The notes under the pieces: generated by a model
Seen by the model: the letters and a program-made list of their open reading frames with translations, nothing else
Database searches by the model: none
Told to the model about the DNA's origin: nothing
NCBI RefSeq assembly: GCF_006152115.1
Contig: NZ_VDFU01000013.1
Span: 61,380 to 125,379, forward strand
Length of the DNA stretch: 64,000 bases
DNA from: Rubellimicrobium rubrum
Lineage (GTDB): Bacteria; Pseudomonadota; Alphaproteobacteria; Rhodobacterales; Rhodobacteraceae
Direction of reading: 5' to 3'
Shown: in pieces, positions 46,813-56,899 of the stretch
Numbering within the stretch: the stretch's first letter is position 1
Layout: the number at the start of each line of letters is the position of its first letter
Translations under genes and position numbers: made by a program

Positions 46813-47643
46813 TCAGTTCTGCCACCCTGGCTGGCAGAGAAGCGAAGCTTCGAACTGGCAGTCCTGATCGGGCGGCGTGTAGGACAGCCAATCGACCTGC
46901 ATGACGAGCGGCCGTTGCGGGTCCACGAACGGCCCCATCCAGTCGGTCAACGTTCGTGAGTTCCAGTGCGAAAGGTAGATCTTCTGCGGTGTCTGCGGCA
47001 GGTCCGGCCCGGCTGCCGTGTGCACCAGTTCGCCATCGACGAACCATCGGATTTTGTCGGGCTCCCAGACGAAGGAATAGGTGTGAAAGTCCGAGTTTGA
47101 CGAGATCCGCAACGGCACGGTGGCGCCATAATGGGGTTCGCCGTCCTTGTAGGTGTTGACGTCGAAGCTGCCGGTGTCGCGCGTCAGGATCTCCACGTCG
47201 ATCTCGTCATGCGGTTGCTCGTGGACGGGACCGATGTAGGTGAAGAAGGCGGCATTCACGCCCGACCCCTCATCCGTGCGGATCCGCGCCTCGTACGTGC
47301 CGTAATGGTATCGGGCCTGCGTCTGGACCTCGGCGCATAGCCAGTCCTCCGATCCGGCCTCGGCAGGCGACAGGGTCAGCCGCAGCACGCCATCTGTCAC
47401 GTCCACCATCCGCGACGCCCAGGTGCAAGCCATCCAGCCGCCGTTGGACCACCCGTCCGAGACATACCAGCGGGCTGGGTCGAGCGGGGCCGAGAAGTCT
47501 TCACGAAAGGCCTGTGTCGACGGCGCATCCTGCGCAACGAGCGGCAAGGGACCGAACAAAGCCAGAAGGATGGAAGCAAGGACGGCGGTTTTTGCAGGCC
47601 GTGGGGGCAAAGCGGGGCACACGGGGCGCGGGAAATCAGTCAA
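46813..47643 (-). CDS. Secreted GH16 beta-glucanase
   Basis: A 276-residue glycoside hydrolase family 16 enzyme. Signal peptide AKTAVLASILLALFGPLPLVA. The jelly-roll domain has FREDFSAPLDPARWYVSDGW, YHYGTYEARIRTDEGSGVNAAFFTY, the catalytic DEIDVEILTRD (both Glu of ExDxxE present), FHTYSFVWEPDKIRWFVDGE and MQVDWLSYTPP. It resembles ExoK/ExsH-type endo-beta-1,3-1,4-glycanases that trim exopolysaccharide. I start it at a TTG with AGGAGG four bases upstream; a GTG eight codons in is an alternative. The frame upstream of 47643 lacks coding character. Confidence 0.88.
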   Translation of the reverse strand: MTDFPRPVCPALPPRPAKTAVLASILLALFGPLPLVAQDAPSTQAFREDFSAPLDPARWYVSDGWSNGGWMACTWASRMVDVTDGVLRLTLSPAEAGSEDWLCAEVQTQARYHYGTYEARIRTDEGSGVNAAFFTYIGPVHEQPHDEIDVEILTRDTGSFDVNTYKDGEPHYGATVPLRISSNSDFHTYSFVWEPDKIRWFVDGELVHTAAGPDLPQTPQKIYLSHWNSRTLTDWMGPFVDPQRPLVMQVDWLSYTPPDQDCQFEASLLCQPGWQN

Positions 47644-48133
47644 GGAACCTCCTGATCTGTCGTGCCCGCTAGCCGCGGGCCTGGCGCGTCCGGAGACTGT
47701 CCGGCAGGGCTGATCATGCATCGCGCGGCCCCCAAGAAGGTCGTGGACCGCCCGACGACGATGGCTTGAACCGGGAGGCGGCGCGTTGCAAGGCTCCTTG
47801 CACGGCAACAGGCTCCCCAGGCCCGGTCCTGTCTTCGCCCAATCGTTCCCAAATCCTTTGGCCGGCGCTTTGGGCATCCTTGGTGCGGCCCCCATTCATG
47901 AACCGGCTTTGATTCAGGATGTGAACGTTCTGCCTGCAAAGACCGGGGGATCTGCCGTGCGATGACGACGCTGCACGGGCACCATTGCAGGCTTCCGCGG
48001 CAGGGCGCACCGGGCTTGCTCTTGCCTTCCCGGATCGGCGCGCGACGCGCCCGCCCACACGGGTTCCGCAACAGGGCCAATATGATAGACACGCGATGGC
48101 TACCTGGCGGAATCAGTGCACCAAGGAAGAATT
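47644..48133. other. Divergent gap between the GH16 and glycosyltransferase genes
   Basis: About 490 bp that should carry both promoters. I see no recognisable operator, hairpin or small gene. Confidence 0.4.
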
Positions 48134-49093
48134 ATGTCCCTAGTATTGGTAAGGACGCCGACATACCGGCGTCCGGAGTTGCTCAAGCGCGCCATGCGAT
48201 GCCTTCAGGCTCAAACCCATCAGGAGTGGGTTTGCGAGGTCCGCGACGACTGCCCCGACCAGAGTGCGCGGGCTGCCGTGGAAGAGCTAGGCGACCCCCG
48301 CATTCATTACATCGCGAACCGACCGCAGAAGTTCTTGGTCAAGAACCTTGACGACTGCTTCCTCCGCGAAAATCCCTACGGTGCCGAGTACTTCTATTTG
48401 TTTGAAGACGATAATCAGGTGCGCCCGGACTTCATGACGCGAGGCATCGAAATCCTCAAGGGAACGGGGCTCTCGATCTGCCAGATCAATCAGGAGATCG
48501 AATACAAGACCGGCACCGCAGAAGCGCACGCTGAAAATTACGGCATCTTCGACGGAATATTCGACGAGCGCATCTACCAACCCAAGGAACTACGCCTGGG
48601 GCTCTTTGGTGGGGTGGGAATATCCAATGGCGCGGTATTCTGGTCCCGGAATATCCGTGTCGAACTGGCCTTTCGCATGGATACCATTCCCGCGCTCGAT
48701 GAACCCATGCGGACCTACATGGTGAATGAGCCTGTTTACATCTACCGCGACAAGTTGGCAGTCTGGGCGAAGAATGAGGAGTCCACCACGAGAAATCTGG
48801 GTGTCGACAAGAGATGGCTGCGGCGCGAGCTCGATCTCAAGAAGTCCCTCAATGCCCTGCGGCGCGCCGTCTGGGAAAGAACTCCCACGAAAATGCGCGA
48901 CGAGTTCCTTGATGGAGGAATTCTACGCGTTTCCAAGGAGGATCGCTTCGAGCCCTTACGGAAAGCTGGCATCCGAGTGCCCGGCGCCTACTCCGACCTC
49001 GGGGTCAAGGGTCAACTGAAAAGGTTGATCGTCAGCCAGCTCGGCCGCGAGCATCCCTCCATAGCCACCTGCATTCAGCGATCCTCGGACTGA
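48134..49093 (+). CDS. Family 2 glycosyltransferase
   Basis: A 319-residue GT-A glycosyltransferase. N-terminal SLVLVRTPTYRRPELLKRAM and LQAQTHQEWVCEVRDD are the start of the GT2 nucleotide-sugar domain; EYFYLFEDDNQVRPDF supplies the DDN form of the DxD metal motif. The C-terminal about 120 residues are Arg/Lys-rich and unassigned. AAGGAAGA precedes the ATG at 48134. Its codons are richer in A and T (GGA, AAT, ATA, GAA) than the neighbours, suggesting acquisition by transfer. Probably cytosolic, adding a sugar to a polysaccharide, lipid or protein. Confidence 0.85.
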   Translation: MSLVLVRTPTYRRPELLKRAMRCLQAQTHQEWVCEVRDDCPDQSARAAVEELGDPRIHYIANRPQKFLVKNLDDCFLRENPYGAEYFYLFEDDNQVRPDFMTRGIEILKGTGLSICQINQEIEYKTGTAEAHAENYGIFDGIFDERIYQPKELRLGLFGGVGISNGAVFWSRNIRVELAFRMDTIPALDEPMRTYMVNEPVYIYRDKLAVWAKNEESTTRNLGVDKRWLRRELDLKKSLNALRRAVWERTPTKMRDEFLDGGILRVSKEDRFEPLRKAGIRVPGAYSDLGVKGQLKRLIVSQLGREHPSIATCIQRSSD

Positions 49094-49665
49094 TACGTCA
49101 CTCGGTCCTGCCTGACAGCGGCCCACCAAGGGCTCAGCGCGATATCGACCCCGGTCTAGCAGTCTCATGCGTCATTCCAAGCGCTTGACTGAAGCTGGGA
49201 ACGAAGCCCAGGTCACGAGCATCGGCGATCACTACGACAGCACCTCCGCCGCGATGATCAGCAGGCGAAGCCAGAAGGCTGCCGACGGCTTCCGGTGCAG
49301 GCACGTGTGATGGCCACCAATCGGCGCGACGCGTGGACCAGGAACACAGGCCCGCGTCTTTCCCCACTTCCATGTCACTCCCAGCCGTAGGCTACACGGG
49401 CTGATCTGAGACAGTTCTTGGGGACGTTCTGTCCATAGTTCTGGGTTTGGAGAGCATCCCCCGATGCCCGCGAGCGGATGCTTCGGAGGGTTGGAGCAGC
49501 AAGCGGACTGCCCGACTGGAACGGCGGCTCACCCTGACACCGACCGGAGTTCGACAGGCCCCTCGATCGGCGTCATGCTTGGTCCATCTCCTCGCATGAG
49601 TTCAGAATGCGGGCTAAGGGTGCGATCGGCGCATGCTGGGATCCGCAATTCCAAGGAGACAGGGC
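49094..49665. other. Gene-poor stretch, nothing recognised
   Basis: About 570 bp between the glycosyltransferase and epimerase genes. A minus-strand frame at 49134-49373 has some protein-like residues but no start signal or family. Nothing else is seen. Confidence 0.4.
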
Positions 49666-50637
49666 ATGGCACGTGTGGTTGTGATCGGCGGCAGCGGCCA
49701 TGTGGGCACCTATCTGGTGCCTGCCTTGGTGGAACGCGGACATGAGGTGATGAACGTCAGTCGCGGGCAGGCCGCTCCCTACCGCGCGCACGCTGCCTGG
49801 GCGCGGGTCGAGCAGGTCGTGGCGGACCGGACGGCAGAGGAGGTCCTTGGACGCTTTGGCCCGCGCATCGCGGAACTCCGGCCTGACATCGTGGTCGACA
49901 TGATCTCGTTCGACCTGTCCAGCACGCAAGGGCTGGTCGAGGCGCTGCGCGGTCGGGTGGAGCACTTCCTCCATTGCAGCACGATCTGGGTTTACGGCCA
50001 CAACGCCGCCGTTCCCGCCACCGAGGACGATCCGCTCAATCCTTTCGGCGAGTACGGCACCACAAAGGCTGCCATCGAGACCTGGCTTGTGGCCGAGGCG
50101 CGGCGCACGGGCTTTCCCGCGACCATCTTCCGGCCCGGTCACATCGTCGGGCCCGGCTGGGTGCCGCTCAACCCGGCGGGTAACTTCAACGTGGACGTGT
50201 TCTCCCGCATCGCACGAGGCGAGGAGTTGGTCCTGCCCAACCTCGGGCTCGAGACGGTCCACCATGTCCATGCCGAGGACGTGGCACAGGTGATCCTTCG
50301 CGGCATCCTCCACCGCTCGGCGGCGGTCGGAGAGGCGTTCAACGCCGTTTCGCCCCAGGCCTTGAACCTGAAAGGCTATGCCGAGGCCATGTTCCGCTGG
50401 TTCGGGCACGAGCCCCGTCTCAGGTTCCAGCCCTTCGAGGAATGGAAGCAGACTGAGAATGCCGAGGACGCTCAGGCCACGTGGGAGCACATCGTCCGCA
50501 GCCCATGCCACTCGATCGAGAAGGGCCGTCGTCGTCTGGGCTACGAACCCCGTTGGAGCAGCCTGCTTGCCGTTCAGGAGGCTGTCGCGGCACTGATCGC
50601 GGCGGGACGGGTCAGCGGGCCGACGGGCTGGGCCTGA
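49666..50637 (+). CDS. NAD(P)-dependent sugar epimerase/reductase (extended SDR)
   Basis: A 323-residue extended short-chain dehydrogenase. The Rossmann loop is VVVIGGSGHVGTYLV (GxxGxxG); the active site has HCSTIWVYG (Ser/Thr) and GEYGTTKAAIE (Tyr-x3-Lys). ATIFRPGHIVGPGW and HHVHAEDVAQVI follow as in UDP-glucose 4-epimerase-like proteins. AAGGAGA precedes the ATG at 49666. The substrate is unknown; the nearby glycosyltransferase is a possible client, but there is 570 bp between them. Confidence 0.85.
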   Translation: MARVVVIGGSGHVGTYLVPALVERGHEVMNVSRGQAAPYRAHAAWARVEQVVADRTAEEVLGRFGPRIAELRPDIVVDMISFDLSSTQGLVEALRGRVEHFLHCSTIWVYGHNAAVPATEDDPLNPFGEYGTTKAAIETWLVAEARRTGFPATIFRPGHIVGPGWVPLNPAGNFNVDVFSRIARGEELVLPNLGLETVHHVHAEDVAQVILRGILHRSAAVGEAFNAVSPQALNLKGYAEAMFRWFGHEPRLRFQPFEEWKQTENAEDAQATWEHIVRSPCHSIEKGRRRLGYEPRWSSLLAVQEAVAALIAAGRVSGPTGWA

Positions 50638-50933
50638 AACCCCCGCCCCTGCCCTACCGCGCAGGATGTAGCAGGGCCTAGGCGAAGTAGGCTCTTCAGC
50701 CAGCCCGTCTCGTCGCTACTGCGGCGAGAACTGGTCCTCGCAAGCGGCACGTTCCCCTAAAAAGCTACGCAGGCCTCTCCCGAGATCTGGTCCGTCCTCC
50801 ATGCCGAGCGAGGTTTGCGTCAAAGCTCCCGAGGCTCCAGCGAAGCTTAACGCGACAGCGACGGTTGAGCGGGAGGGCGCCTGCCCCGTGCAGGCCTTGG
50901 CGCCCGGCAGGCACGCTCCACATCGGAGGCAGC

Positions 50934-51371
50934 ATGACGATGATCCTGTCCACCATCGGCTATGAGGCCGCGACCTTGCCCGAGGTGATAGGGACACTGC
51001 GGACTGCGGGCGTGGAAGTCGTCCTGGACGTCCGTGCCGTGGCCGCCTCCCGCCGTGCCGGGTTCTCGAAGACGATGCTGCGCGCGTCCCTGGAGGCCGA
51101 GGGCATCGGCTACGAGCACCTTCGGGGTCTCGGCACGCCCAAGCCGGGCCGTGACGCGGCCCGCAAGGGGCGCATCGGGGAGATGGAGACGCTCTTCTTC
51201 GAGCATATGGCGACCCCGGAGGCGCAGGATGCGCTGGCCCTCGCCGTTGCCATCGCCCGCGAGCGCCCCGCCGCGCTATTGTGTTATGAGGCCTGCGCCG
51301 CAGGCTGCCACCGCCGGATCGTCGCGAATATGATCCGCAAGGCGACCGGCTGCGAGATCCGGGACCTCTGA
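50934..51371 (+). CDS. DUF488 family protein
   Basis: A 145-residue protein of the DUF488 family: STIGYEAATLPEVI at the start, VVLDVRAVAASRRAGFSK, the basic helix leading to RGLGTPKPGR, and the late CYEACAAGCHRRIVA with closely spaced cysteines and His, which are the family's conserved positions. The biochemical role is unknown; a nucleic-acid or cofactor role has been suggested from the conserved basic and Cys/His residues. GGAGG precedes the ATG. It is monocistronic as far as visible. Confidence 0.85.
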   Translation: MTMILSTIGYEAATLPEVIGTLRTAGVEVVLDVRAVAASRRAGFSKTMLRASLEAEGIGYEHLRGLGTPKPGRDAARKGRIGEMETLFFEHMATPEAQDALALAVAIARERPAALLCYEACAAGCHRRIVANMIRKATGCEIRDL

Positions 51372-51618
51372 GGTAGACCGACACGCAAGCGCGAGGGTCA
51401 CGGCTTCGCTTGGACCGACGTTCGGTCGCACCAGCCGGAAGCTCTTGATCGGATATGCGCGCGATGGCCGATTGCACCGACCCCTGATCCGCGACCTCGG
51501 TTTGCGAGCGCCCCGTCCCCATGTTGCACAGACGCTCTGGGTGCTTCCATGCTCCTCCCCCCGGGGGGACAGATCGGCATTCCGCCTCATTCGCCGATCG
51601 ACTGGACGTTGGCTCGGC

Positions 51619-52755
51619 TCAGCTCGCCATACGGATCGTGTCAGGCCTCAGGCCCCGACCCTTGATAGGCGCCTGGGACGCAGCGGGCTTGTCCTGAATG
51701 CGCGCCAGATCCTGGATGACGTTGTTGATCTGGGTGGTGCCGACGGACTGTTCGCGGCAAGCGGCCGAGATGGTTGTCACCAGGTCGGAGATCTGCCGCA
51801 CATTGGGAACGAGTGCGGCCATTTGGCTGCCACCCTCCTCGGCCACGCTCACCGCTTCGGATGCAAGGGTCTGCATGTCCGTCGCTGCAACCGTTGCCCG
51901 CTCGGCCAGCTTGCGAACCTCGTTGGCAACGACGGCAAAGCCGGCACCGCCGCTGCCGGCGCGAGCCGCCTCGATCGCGGCATTGAGGGCCAGCAGATCG
52001 GTTTGTCGGGCGATCTCCTTCAGGATCTGAATGCGCTCTGCCATCAGCCGCATGGAGGACACTGTCTGCTGGACAGCCCGTCCGCTTTCGTCCGCGCCTC
52101 GTGCCACTTCGGATGCGAGGGCTTCGGTGCGGGCCGCACTCTCCGCAGTCTGGGCAGTGTTGCTGGTCATTTCCTCCATGGCGGAGGACAGGCGTTCGAC
52201 GGCGGTCGCCAGCGTGGTGCGAGCCGCGTCGGATTGATTGCGCTGCTGCTCGAGGGCCTCGATGTAGGTGGAGATAGCGAGTTCCATGTCCAGCACCGCC
52301 AGGCTCACGAGACTGCTGATGGCACCAGCAGCTTCCTTGGCGCGGTCCTTTCGGTCCCAGAATCCACCCGCCATCAGCGTAGGCAGAACGTCACGGATGA
52401 GGTGGCCCAGGACCAAGCCGTATCCGCCCAGATACCACTGCGGCTCCAGCCCGATCCGGGCGTGGGTCTGCCCGATCCGCCGCGCCCTTGCGACATACTC
52501 CTCATCCAGCCGCTCGCCGAGGAGGTACTCCCAGTGACCGGCCTGGGCCGCCTTCATCCCACCCAGCCGTGAGCCGTCGGGCAGGAAGCGATTGGTCTCT
52601 GGCGTGCTTTGCAACTTGTCGTAGAAGACCTCCAGAGCACGACCGATGGCTTCGCGAAAGACCGGCAGATGCGCTCGGGTGTCAGCCAGTTGACCCTCGG
52701 TCAGCCCCATGAAGGCAAATCGGTCTTCCAGGCTCAGTTCGGGCTGCATCGCCAT
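51619..52755 (-). CDS. Globin-coupled methyl-accepting chemotaxis protein (HemAT type)
   Basis: A 378-residue soluble chemoreceptor with no membrane segment. Residues about 10-165 are a protoglobin sensor: the haem-binding His is in [19 protein letters not shown] (about 98), the signature of HemAT-like globins. Residues about 175-355 are the MCP signalling coil, with the hairpin tip [17 protein letters not shown] and [19 protein letters not shown]. It should sense O2 (or NO/CO) in the cytoplasm and drive CheA. No pentapeptide for CheR/CheB tethering is seen at the C-terminus. GGAGG precedes the ATG. No che genes are in the window, so it must feed a pathway encoded elsewhere. Confidence 0.93.
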   Translation of the reverse strand: MAMQPELSLEDRFAFMGLTEGQLADTRAHLPVFREAIGRALEVFYDKLQSTPETNRFLPDGSRLGGMKAAQAGHWEYLLGERLDEEYVARARRIGQTHARIGLEPQWYLGGYGLVLGHLIRDVLPTLMAGGFWDRKDRAKEAAGAISSLVSLAVLDMELAISTYIEALEQQRNQSDAARTTLATAVERLSSAMEEMTSNTAQTAESAARTEALASEVARGADESGRAVQQTVSSMRLMAERIQILKEIARQTDLLALNAAIEAARAGSGGAGFAVVANEVRKLAERATVAATDMQTLASEAVSVAEEGGSQMAALVPNVRQISDLVTTISAACREQSVGTTQINNVIQDLARIQDKPAASQAPIKGRGLRPDTIRMAS

Positions 52756-53236
52756 AGCTCCTCCATGCAGAGATCCGAACCTTCTCTGGAGCGTTCTGAT
52801 TGACGCAACGTGAATCCGGGCTCGCGAGCAGTTCACCAAGTCCTGCGGATTGTCTTCAAGTTCTGGGCCAAGGACATCCAGCATCCCGTTCGCTGCTCCG
52901 GTGTCCCGCGCCACACCGGGCACTGAGACCTAGCCAGCTGGGGCCGTAGCCGCGACGGGTTGCGCAGACGACTTGCCCCTTCGGTCGCCAGTGTGTCCGG
53001 GCCGGGATGTCAGCCCCCTGCCCGGCACACCGCAGCTTATCAAAGGCTCGCCCCCGGTCCGGCTTCGTGCGTGATGGCCGGTCGAGCGCTCCCAGGCAAC
53101 CCGTCCCAATTGCCTTGAGGCCTAGAGGATCCCATTCCTTGCCTCGGCAGCGCAGGCCTCTTTCCAAGATGGCCATTATTGCCTTTGGGACCATGGCGGT
53201 CGCATCACGCCCACCGACCGCCTTTCGACACTGACG
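52756..53236. other. Gap beside the IS remnant
   Basis: About 480 bp between the chemoreceptor gene and the truncated end of the IS5-family transposase. No gene is recognised; I could not pick an IS terminal inverted repeat. Confidence 0.35.
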
Positions 53237-53840
53237 GGCTTCTCAGGCGCCGTCCGCCTTGGCGGCTCCATAAGGCTCATCCGGTTGGAGCTGCGCCAGC
53301 AGGTCCGGCAGCACCATGCCGTCGACTTGTGGGCTCGTCCTGAGTTCCACGGCCGGGATGTCCCTTGTCGCCGTGTCCATGGGCCTGTGGACCCCTGCGC
53401 CCTTGCTGCCGCCGTCCAGGGCCGTGCCGCTGCACCTGCCAGTCGCCACCTCCCCCATCGTCACGCTCGCGTCTCGACCAAGCAGGTCCAGACCGACGCG
53501 TGAGCGGCGGCAGGGCACCTGGATCGTGACAGGTTGCTGCTTCCGGCAGTGTATGAAGACCTTCGGCACCGGCCAGTTCAGACCCGCCGTCACCGGCAGG
53601 CTCCACATCATGCCGATCGCCTGACGAAGCGCCATGCTGATAGGCCCCTCGAATGCTCACGCAGAACTGAATGGCGGCGTCGGAGTCCGTTTGGCGTCTA
53701 CCAGGCCGACCGCTCCTGGTTGCAGGCGACCTTATGTCGCTGTCCAACCAGACCGGCAGGAAGCCACGTCGGTCCAGCGCATCCTTGTACTCGGACCAGC
53801 TCGTTGCACAGATCGACCAGGGATGGGGCTGCTCATGCAG
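53237..53840 (-). pseudogene. Degenerate IS5-family transposase
   Basis: Two frames together read as an IS5-family (DDE) transposase. Frame 1 (about 53,813-53,640) has SWSEYKDALDRRGFLPVWLD, then SGRPGRRQTDSDAAIQFC; frame 2 (from 53,635) continues with GLNWPVPKVFIHCRKQQPVTIQVP and, near the end, IPAVELRTSPQVDGMVLPDLL. A frameshift lies near 53,640, the middle catalytic region is scrambled, and the C-terminus past AKADGA is missing, so at most the first DDE Asp region remains. It is a dead element with poorly preserved ends; flanking inverted repeats or target duplications are not evident. Confidence 0.8.
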
Positions 53841-53994
53841 GCAAGGCAGTGCTCCTACAGGAGACCCCGTCGCGGGCTCCGTACAACGATGCTGGGCCGA
53901 AGGGATAGGCAGCGGATATGGGCCAGACCGCAGTCCCGACGGATAGAGTGACCCCCATGCCCTCAGTTCGCCTCGATCAGCAGGTCGGGTAACC

Positions 53995-55947
53995 TCAGGC
54001 CCGCAGCAGCTCTTGATGCACGAGTTCCCTGGCATGTTCTGCTGAACCGAACCGCGCCGTGAGTTCCTCGGCGGGCATAGGCTTGGCGAAGAGGTAGCCT
54101 TGGAAGGCATCGCACCCGATCTCCCGAAGATGGCGGAGTTGCTGCTGGTCCTCCACGCCCTCGGCGATGCATTCCAGCCGCAGGGACCGGCAGAGTGCTA
54201 CGACAGCCGATAGAAGTTCACGGCCCGAAGGCTCGCTCGCTCCTGATACGAAGCTTCGGTCGATCTTGACCTTGTCGATGGGCAAGCGGTGAAGATAGCT
54301 CAGGCCTGACTGACCGGTTCCGAAGTCATCCAGCGCAATCCGCGCGCCCAGTGCCCGCAGGCGGCGCATGCCATGTTCCGCCGCAGGAAAGTCGCGCAGG
54401 ACCGCCGTTTCGGTGAGTTCGAACACCAGACGGGAGGGCTCTACCCCAGAGCGCTGGATAACCGCTGCAAGCCCCGTGACCGCCTCTTCCGAGGCCAGGT
54501 CGTGTGCCGACAGATTGAATGAAAGGAGAATGCCGGACGGCAGACGCTCAAGGGAGGCCAGAGCCTTTTCCAGAAGCATGAGCGTGATGCGATGGATGAT
54601 GCCGGCCCGCTCAGCGAGGGCGATGAAAACGTCGGGCCGCACCTGCCCGATCTGAGGGCTGGTCCAGCGCGCGAGAGCCTCTGCGGCCAGGACGGTACCA
54701 CGCTCCACGTGAACGATGGGTTGGAAGTGGACGTCCATCTCAGCGTCGAGGTCGGCGGCTTGCAAGGCCGCCTCGACGGCCCGCTCGGAGCGGATCCTGC
54801 GCTCGTGCTTCGCCGAGTAGAGGACCGAGACACCCCGATGCTCGCTCTTGGCGTTGTACAGGGCGTAGTCTGCCGCGTCATAGAGGGACATGGCCGTGCC
54901 GGAAACGTCACGTGTGGTGGCGATGCCGCAGGAGGCGCCGATCGAGACAGTGATGTCGCCCAGCCTGAACGGGCGCGAGAGCGCGTCACACGCTCTGACT
55001 CCCAGATCGCAAGCGGCCGCGCCATCACTCTCAAGGAGGAAGCCGAACTCGTCTCCTCCCAAGCGCGCCACCAAACAGTCCGAGTTGAACACATCGCGCA
55101 AGCGTTGGCCGACTGCTTCCAGCAGCTGATCGCCAAGCAGGTGACCAAAGGTGTCGTTAGCCGCCTTGAAGCGGTCGAGGTCGATGAGGCCCAGGGCAAG
55201 TTCCCGCCCTTGCGTCCGGCAGGTTGCTACCTCCTCGTCCAGTTCGGAAAAGAAGAGCCGGCGGTTCGGCAATCCAGTGAGCATGTCCGTGTGGGCCAGG
55301 AGAGTGACGTCGCGGTTCAGCCTGGTCGTTTCCCCCTGCGTTCGGATCAGCTGATCGAAGCCGCGGAAGCTGTTCAGGAGGACCCGGATCATGACAAGCG
55401 TCACCAGCAGGATGTTCAGCCCGATGGCTGTATAGATCCTGTCTCCGGAGGACAGGTAATACACCAGGAAGGAGACGGTCACGATGGTGGTGATCGCGAG
55501 CGCGGCCTGAGGCAGGTGCATGAGGCAGAAGATGCATCCAATCACCGTGACTGCGATGAATATGGCGACATGAGCATGCTCTCTGTCGTTGCCGTAGCCG
55601 TTCAGAGCCAAGGACCAGGCGATGTAAGCGATCGCCAAGACCGAACCCAAGACCGTCGTGCGGCGAAGCATATGCAGGGCCTGACCGGCATCGGCCACGT
55701 GCTGAGGTCGTCTCGTCCAAGTCACGAGGCGGACAAGGCTCACGGTCACCAGAACAGCCGGAACCCAGATCGTCATCCATCCGGGGGCCACCCCAAGGTG
55801 GGTGTAAGCCACGGCTACCGCGTTGACGCTCAGCAAGGCGTACAGCATCGGGATCTGCCGCTGAACTTGTCTGTACTGAGCAACGGCAAGGTCCGGGTCC
55901 ACGGACCGCAGCGTTAGCCAGCCTAGAATGCGCTTGGCCATTTGCAT
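53995..55947 (-). CDS. Membrane GGDEF-EAL cyclic-di-GMP protein
   Basis: A 650-residue protein. Residues about 30-195 hold some six hydrophobic segments (a MASE-like membrane module). The GGDEF domain (about 215-375) keeps DMLTGLPNRRLF, DLDRFKAANDTFGH and an intact GGDEF (about 297), so diguanylate cyclase activity is possible; no RxxD inhibitory site precedes it. The EAL domain (about 390-640) keeps AEALARW (EAL), NLSAHDL, FELTETAVL, DDFGTGQSGL, KIDRSFV, EGVEDQQQL and GYLFAKPM, so c-di-GMP hydrolysis is likely too. GGGAGGAG precedes the ATG. The net direction cannot be read from sequence. Confidence 0.93.
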   Translation of the reverse strand: MQMAKRILGWLTLRSVDPDLAVAQYRQVQRQIPMLYALLSVNAVAVAYTHLGVAPGWMTIWVPAVLVTVSLVRLVTWTRRPQHVADAGQALHMLRRTTVLGSVLAIAYIAWSLALNGYGNDREHAHVAIFIAVTVIGCIFCLMHLPQAALAITTIVTVSFLVYYLSSGDRIYTAIGLNILLVTLVMIRVLLNSFRGFDQLIRTQGETTRLNRDVTLLAHTDMLTGLPNRRLFFSELDEEVATCRTQGRELALGLIDLDRFKAANDTFGHLLGDQLLEAVGQRLRDVFNSDCLVARLGGDEFGFLLESDGAAACDLGVRACDALSRPFRLGDITVSIGASCGIATTRDVSGTAMSLYDAADYALYNAKSEHRGVSVLYSAKHERRIRSERAVEAALQAADLDAEMDVHFQPIVHVERGTVLAAEALARWTSPQIGQVRPDVFIALAERAGIIHRITLMLLEKALASLERLPSGILLSFNLSAHDLASEEAVTGLAAVIQRSGVEPSRLVFELTETAVLRDFPAAEHGMRRLRALGARIALDDFGTGQSGLSYLHRLPIDKVKIDRSFVSGASEPSGRELLSAVVALCRSLRLECIAEGVEDQQQLRHLREIGCDAFQGYLFAKPMPAEELTARFGSAEHARELVHQELLRA

Positions 55948-56899
55948 GCTGCTCCTCCCGACATGGGTGCAGCATCCCATCAAGAAGTAAAGGAACGTTT
56001 AGGGTCGAAGATCCGCACTGTGCGCCGGACCACCGTGCGAGGCCCTCGATCTATCGCACCCCGGATAGTTCCAGCCGCTGCCGCTCGCATCGCGAGCCGA
56101 TCTCGACGTTCCTGTCGAACAGAGTGCCTCGCTCGATCATGCGCCGGCAGCCCACCGCGCAGTTGGCGGAAGGCCCGCTTCGATCGGGCGCAGCGCCGGG
56201 GTTCGGCCCCGGATCGTCAACCCCGCGCGCTGCCCCACGACGCGCCTGCCATCGCAGACCAGATGCTCCAGCGACTGCATCCCGCCACGCCGGGCCGCAC
56301 GTCAGGAGCGATGATGGATCCCCGACAGCCCACCGCACGCTATGTGTCATCACGAAGTCCTCACGCCCGTTCAGCAGCGTAATCCCGTCGCCCAAGGCTG
56401 GGATGTACTCCGCCTTCGGTACCGTGCGGGACGACAGTGACAAGGATTGTGTCAGATAGAATATACCCCAACGCGGCAGCGGCATCGGACACCGGTACGC
56501 GTCCAAATAGGCTCCCGTTTGGGGGTTCTTGGACAGCAGGGTGGGCGGGTCTGGACCTGAGCAGGACAGAGGCGCCGGCCTGGGACCCCTTGCGACAGTG
56601 TCGGAGTCTCGACGGGTGACTAAGACCTCTCGGCTTTGGTTCGAATGGCGCGTTATGGGCCGCAAGGTGGAATAGGGCCTCAACCAAAGACGGCTTGGCC
56701 CACAAATTGCGGCACCCTGGCCCATCGCAGATACCGAGAGGCGCATCACAGCACTGGTCGGCATGGCTGAACACGAACGGCTGCAACCAAGCCCGCCGTT
56801 GGATCTGACCGCTTCAGCCGCATGTTATTGGATGACATGAACCCGCCGGGGTAGGTCCCGGTTCATGGTCTGCTGAAACGAGCCCGGAGGACGCCTTAC
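55948..56899. other. Gene-poor stretch, nothing recognised
   Basis: About 950 bp. A long minus-strand open frame (56051-56764) exists but lacks a family, a signal peptide or a ribosome-binding site and reads like chance. The L,D-transpeptidase promoter should be near the right end. Confidence 0.4.

Noticed and set aside
56051..56764. 237-codon minus-strand open frame
   Set aside because: No domain, no signal peptide, no ribosome-binding site; composition is like the other non-coding open frames of this window.
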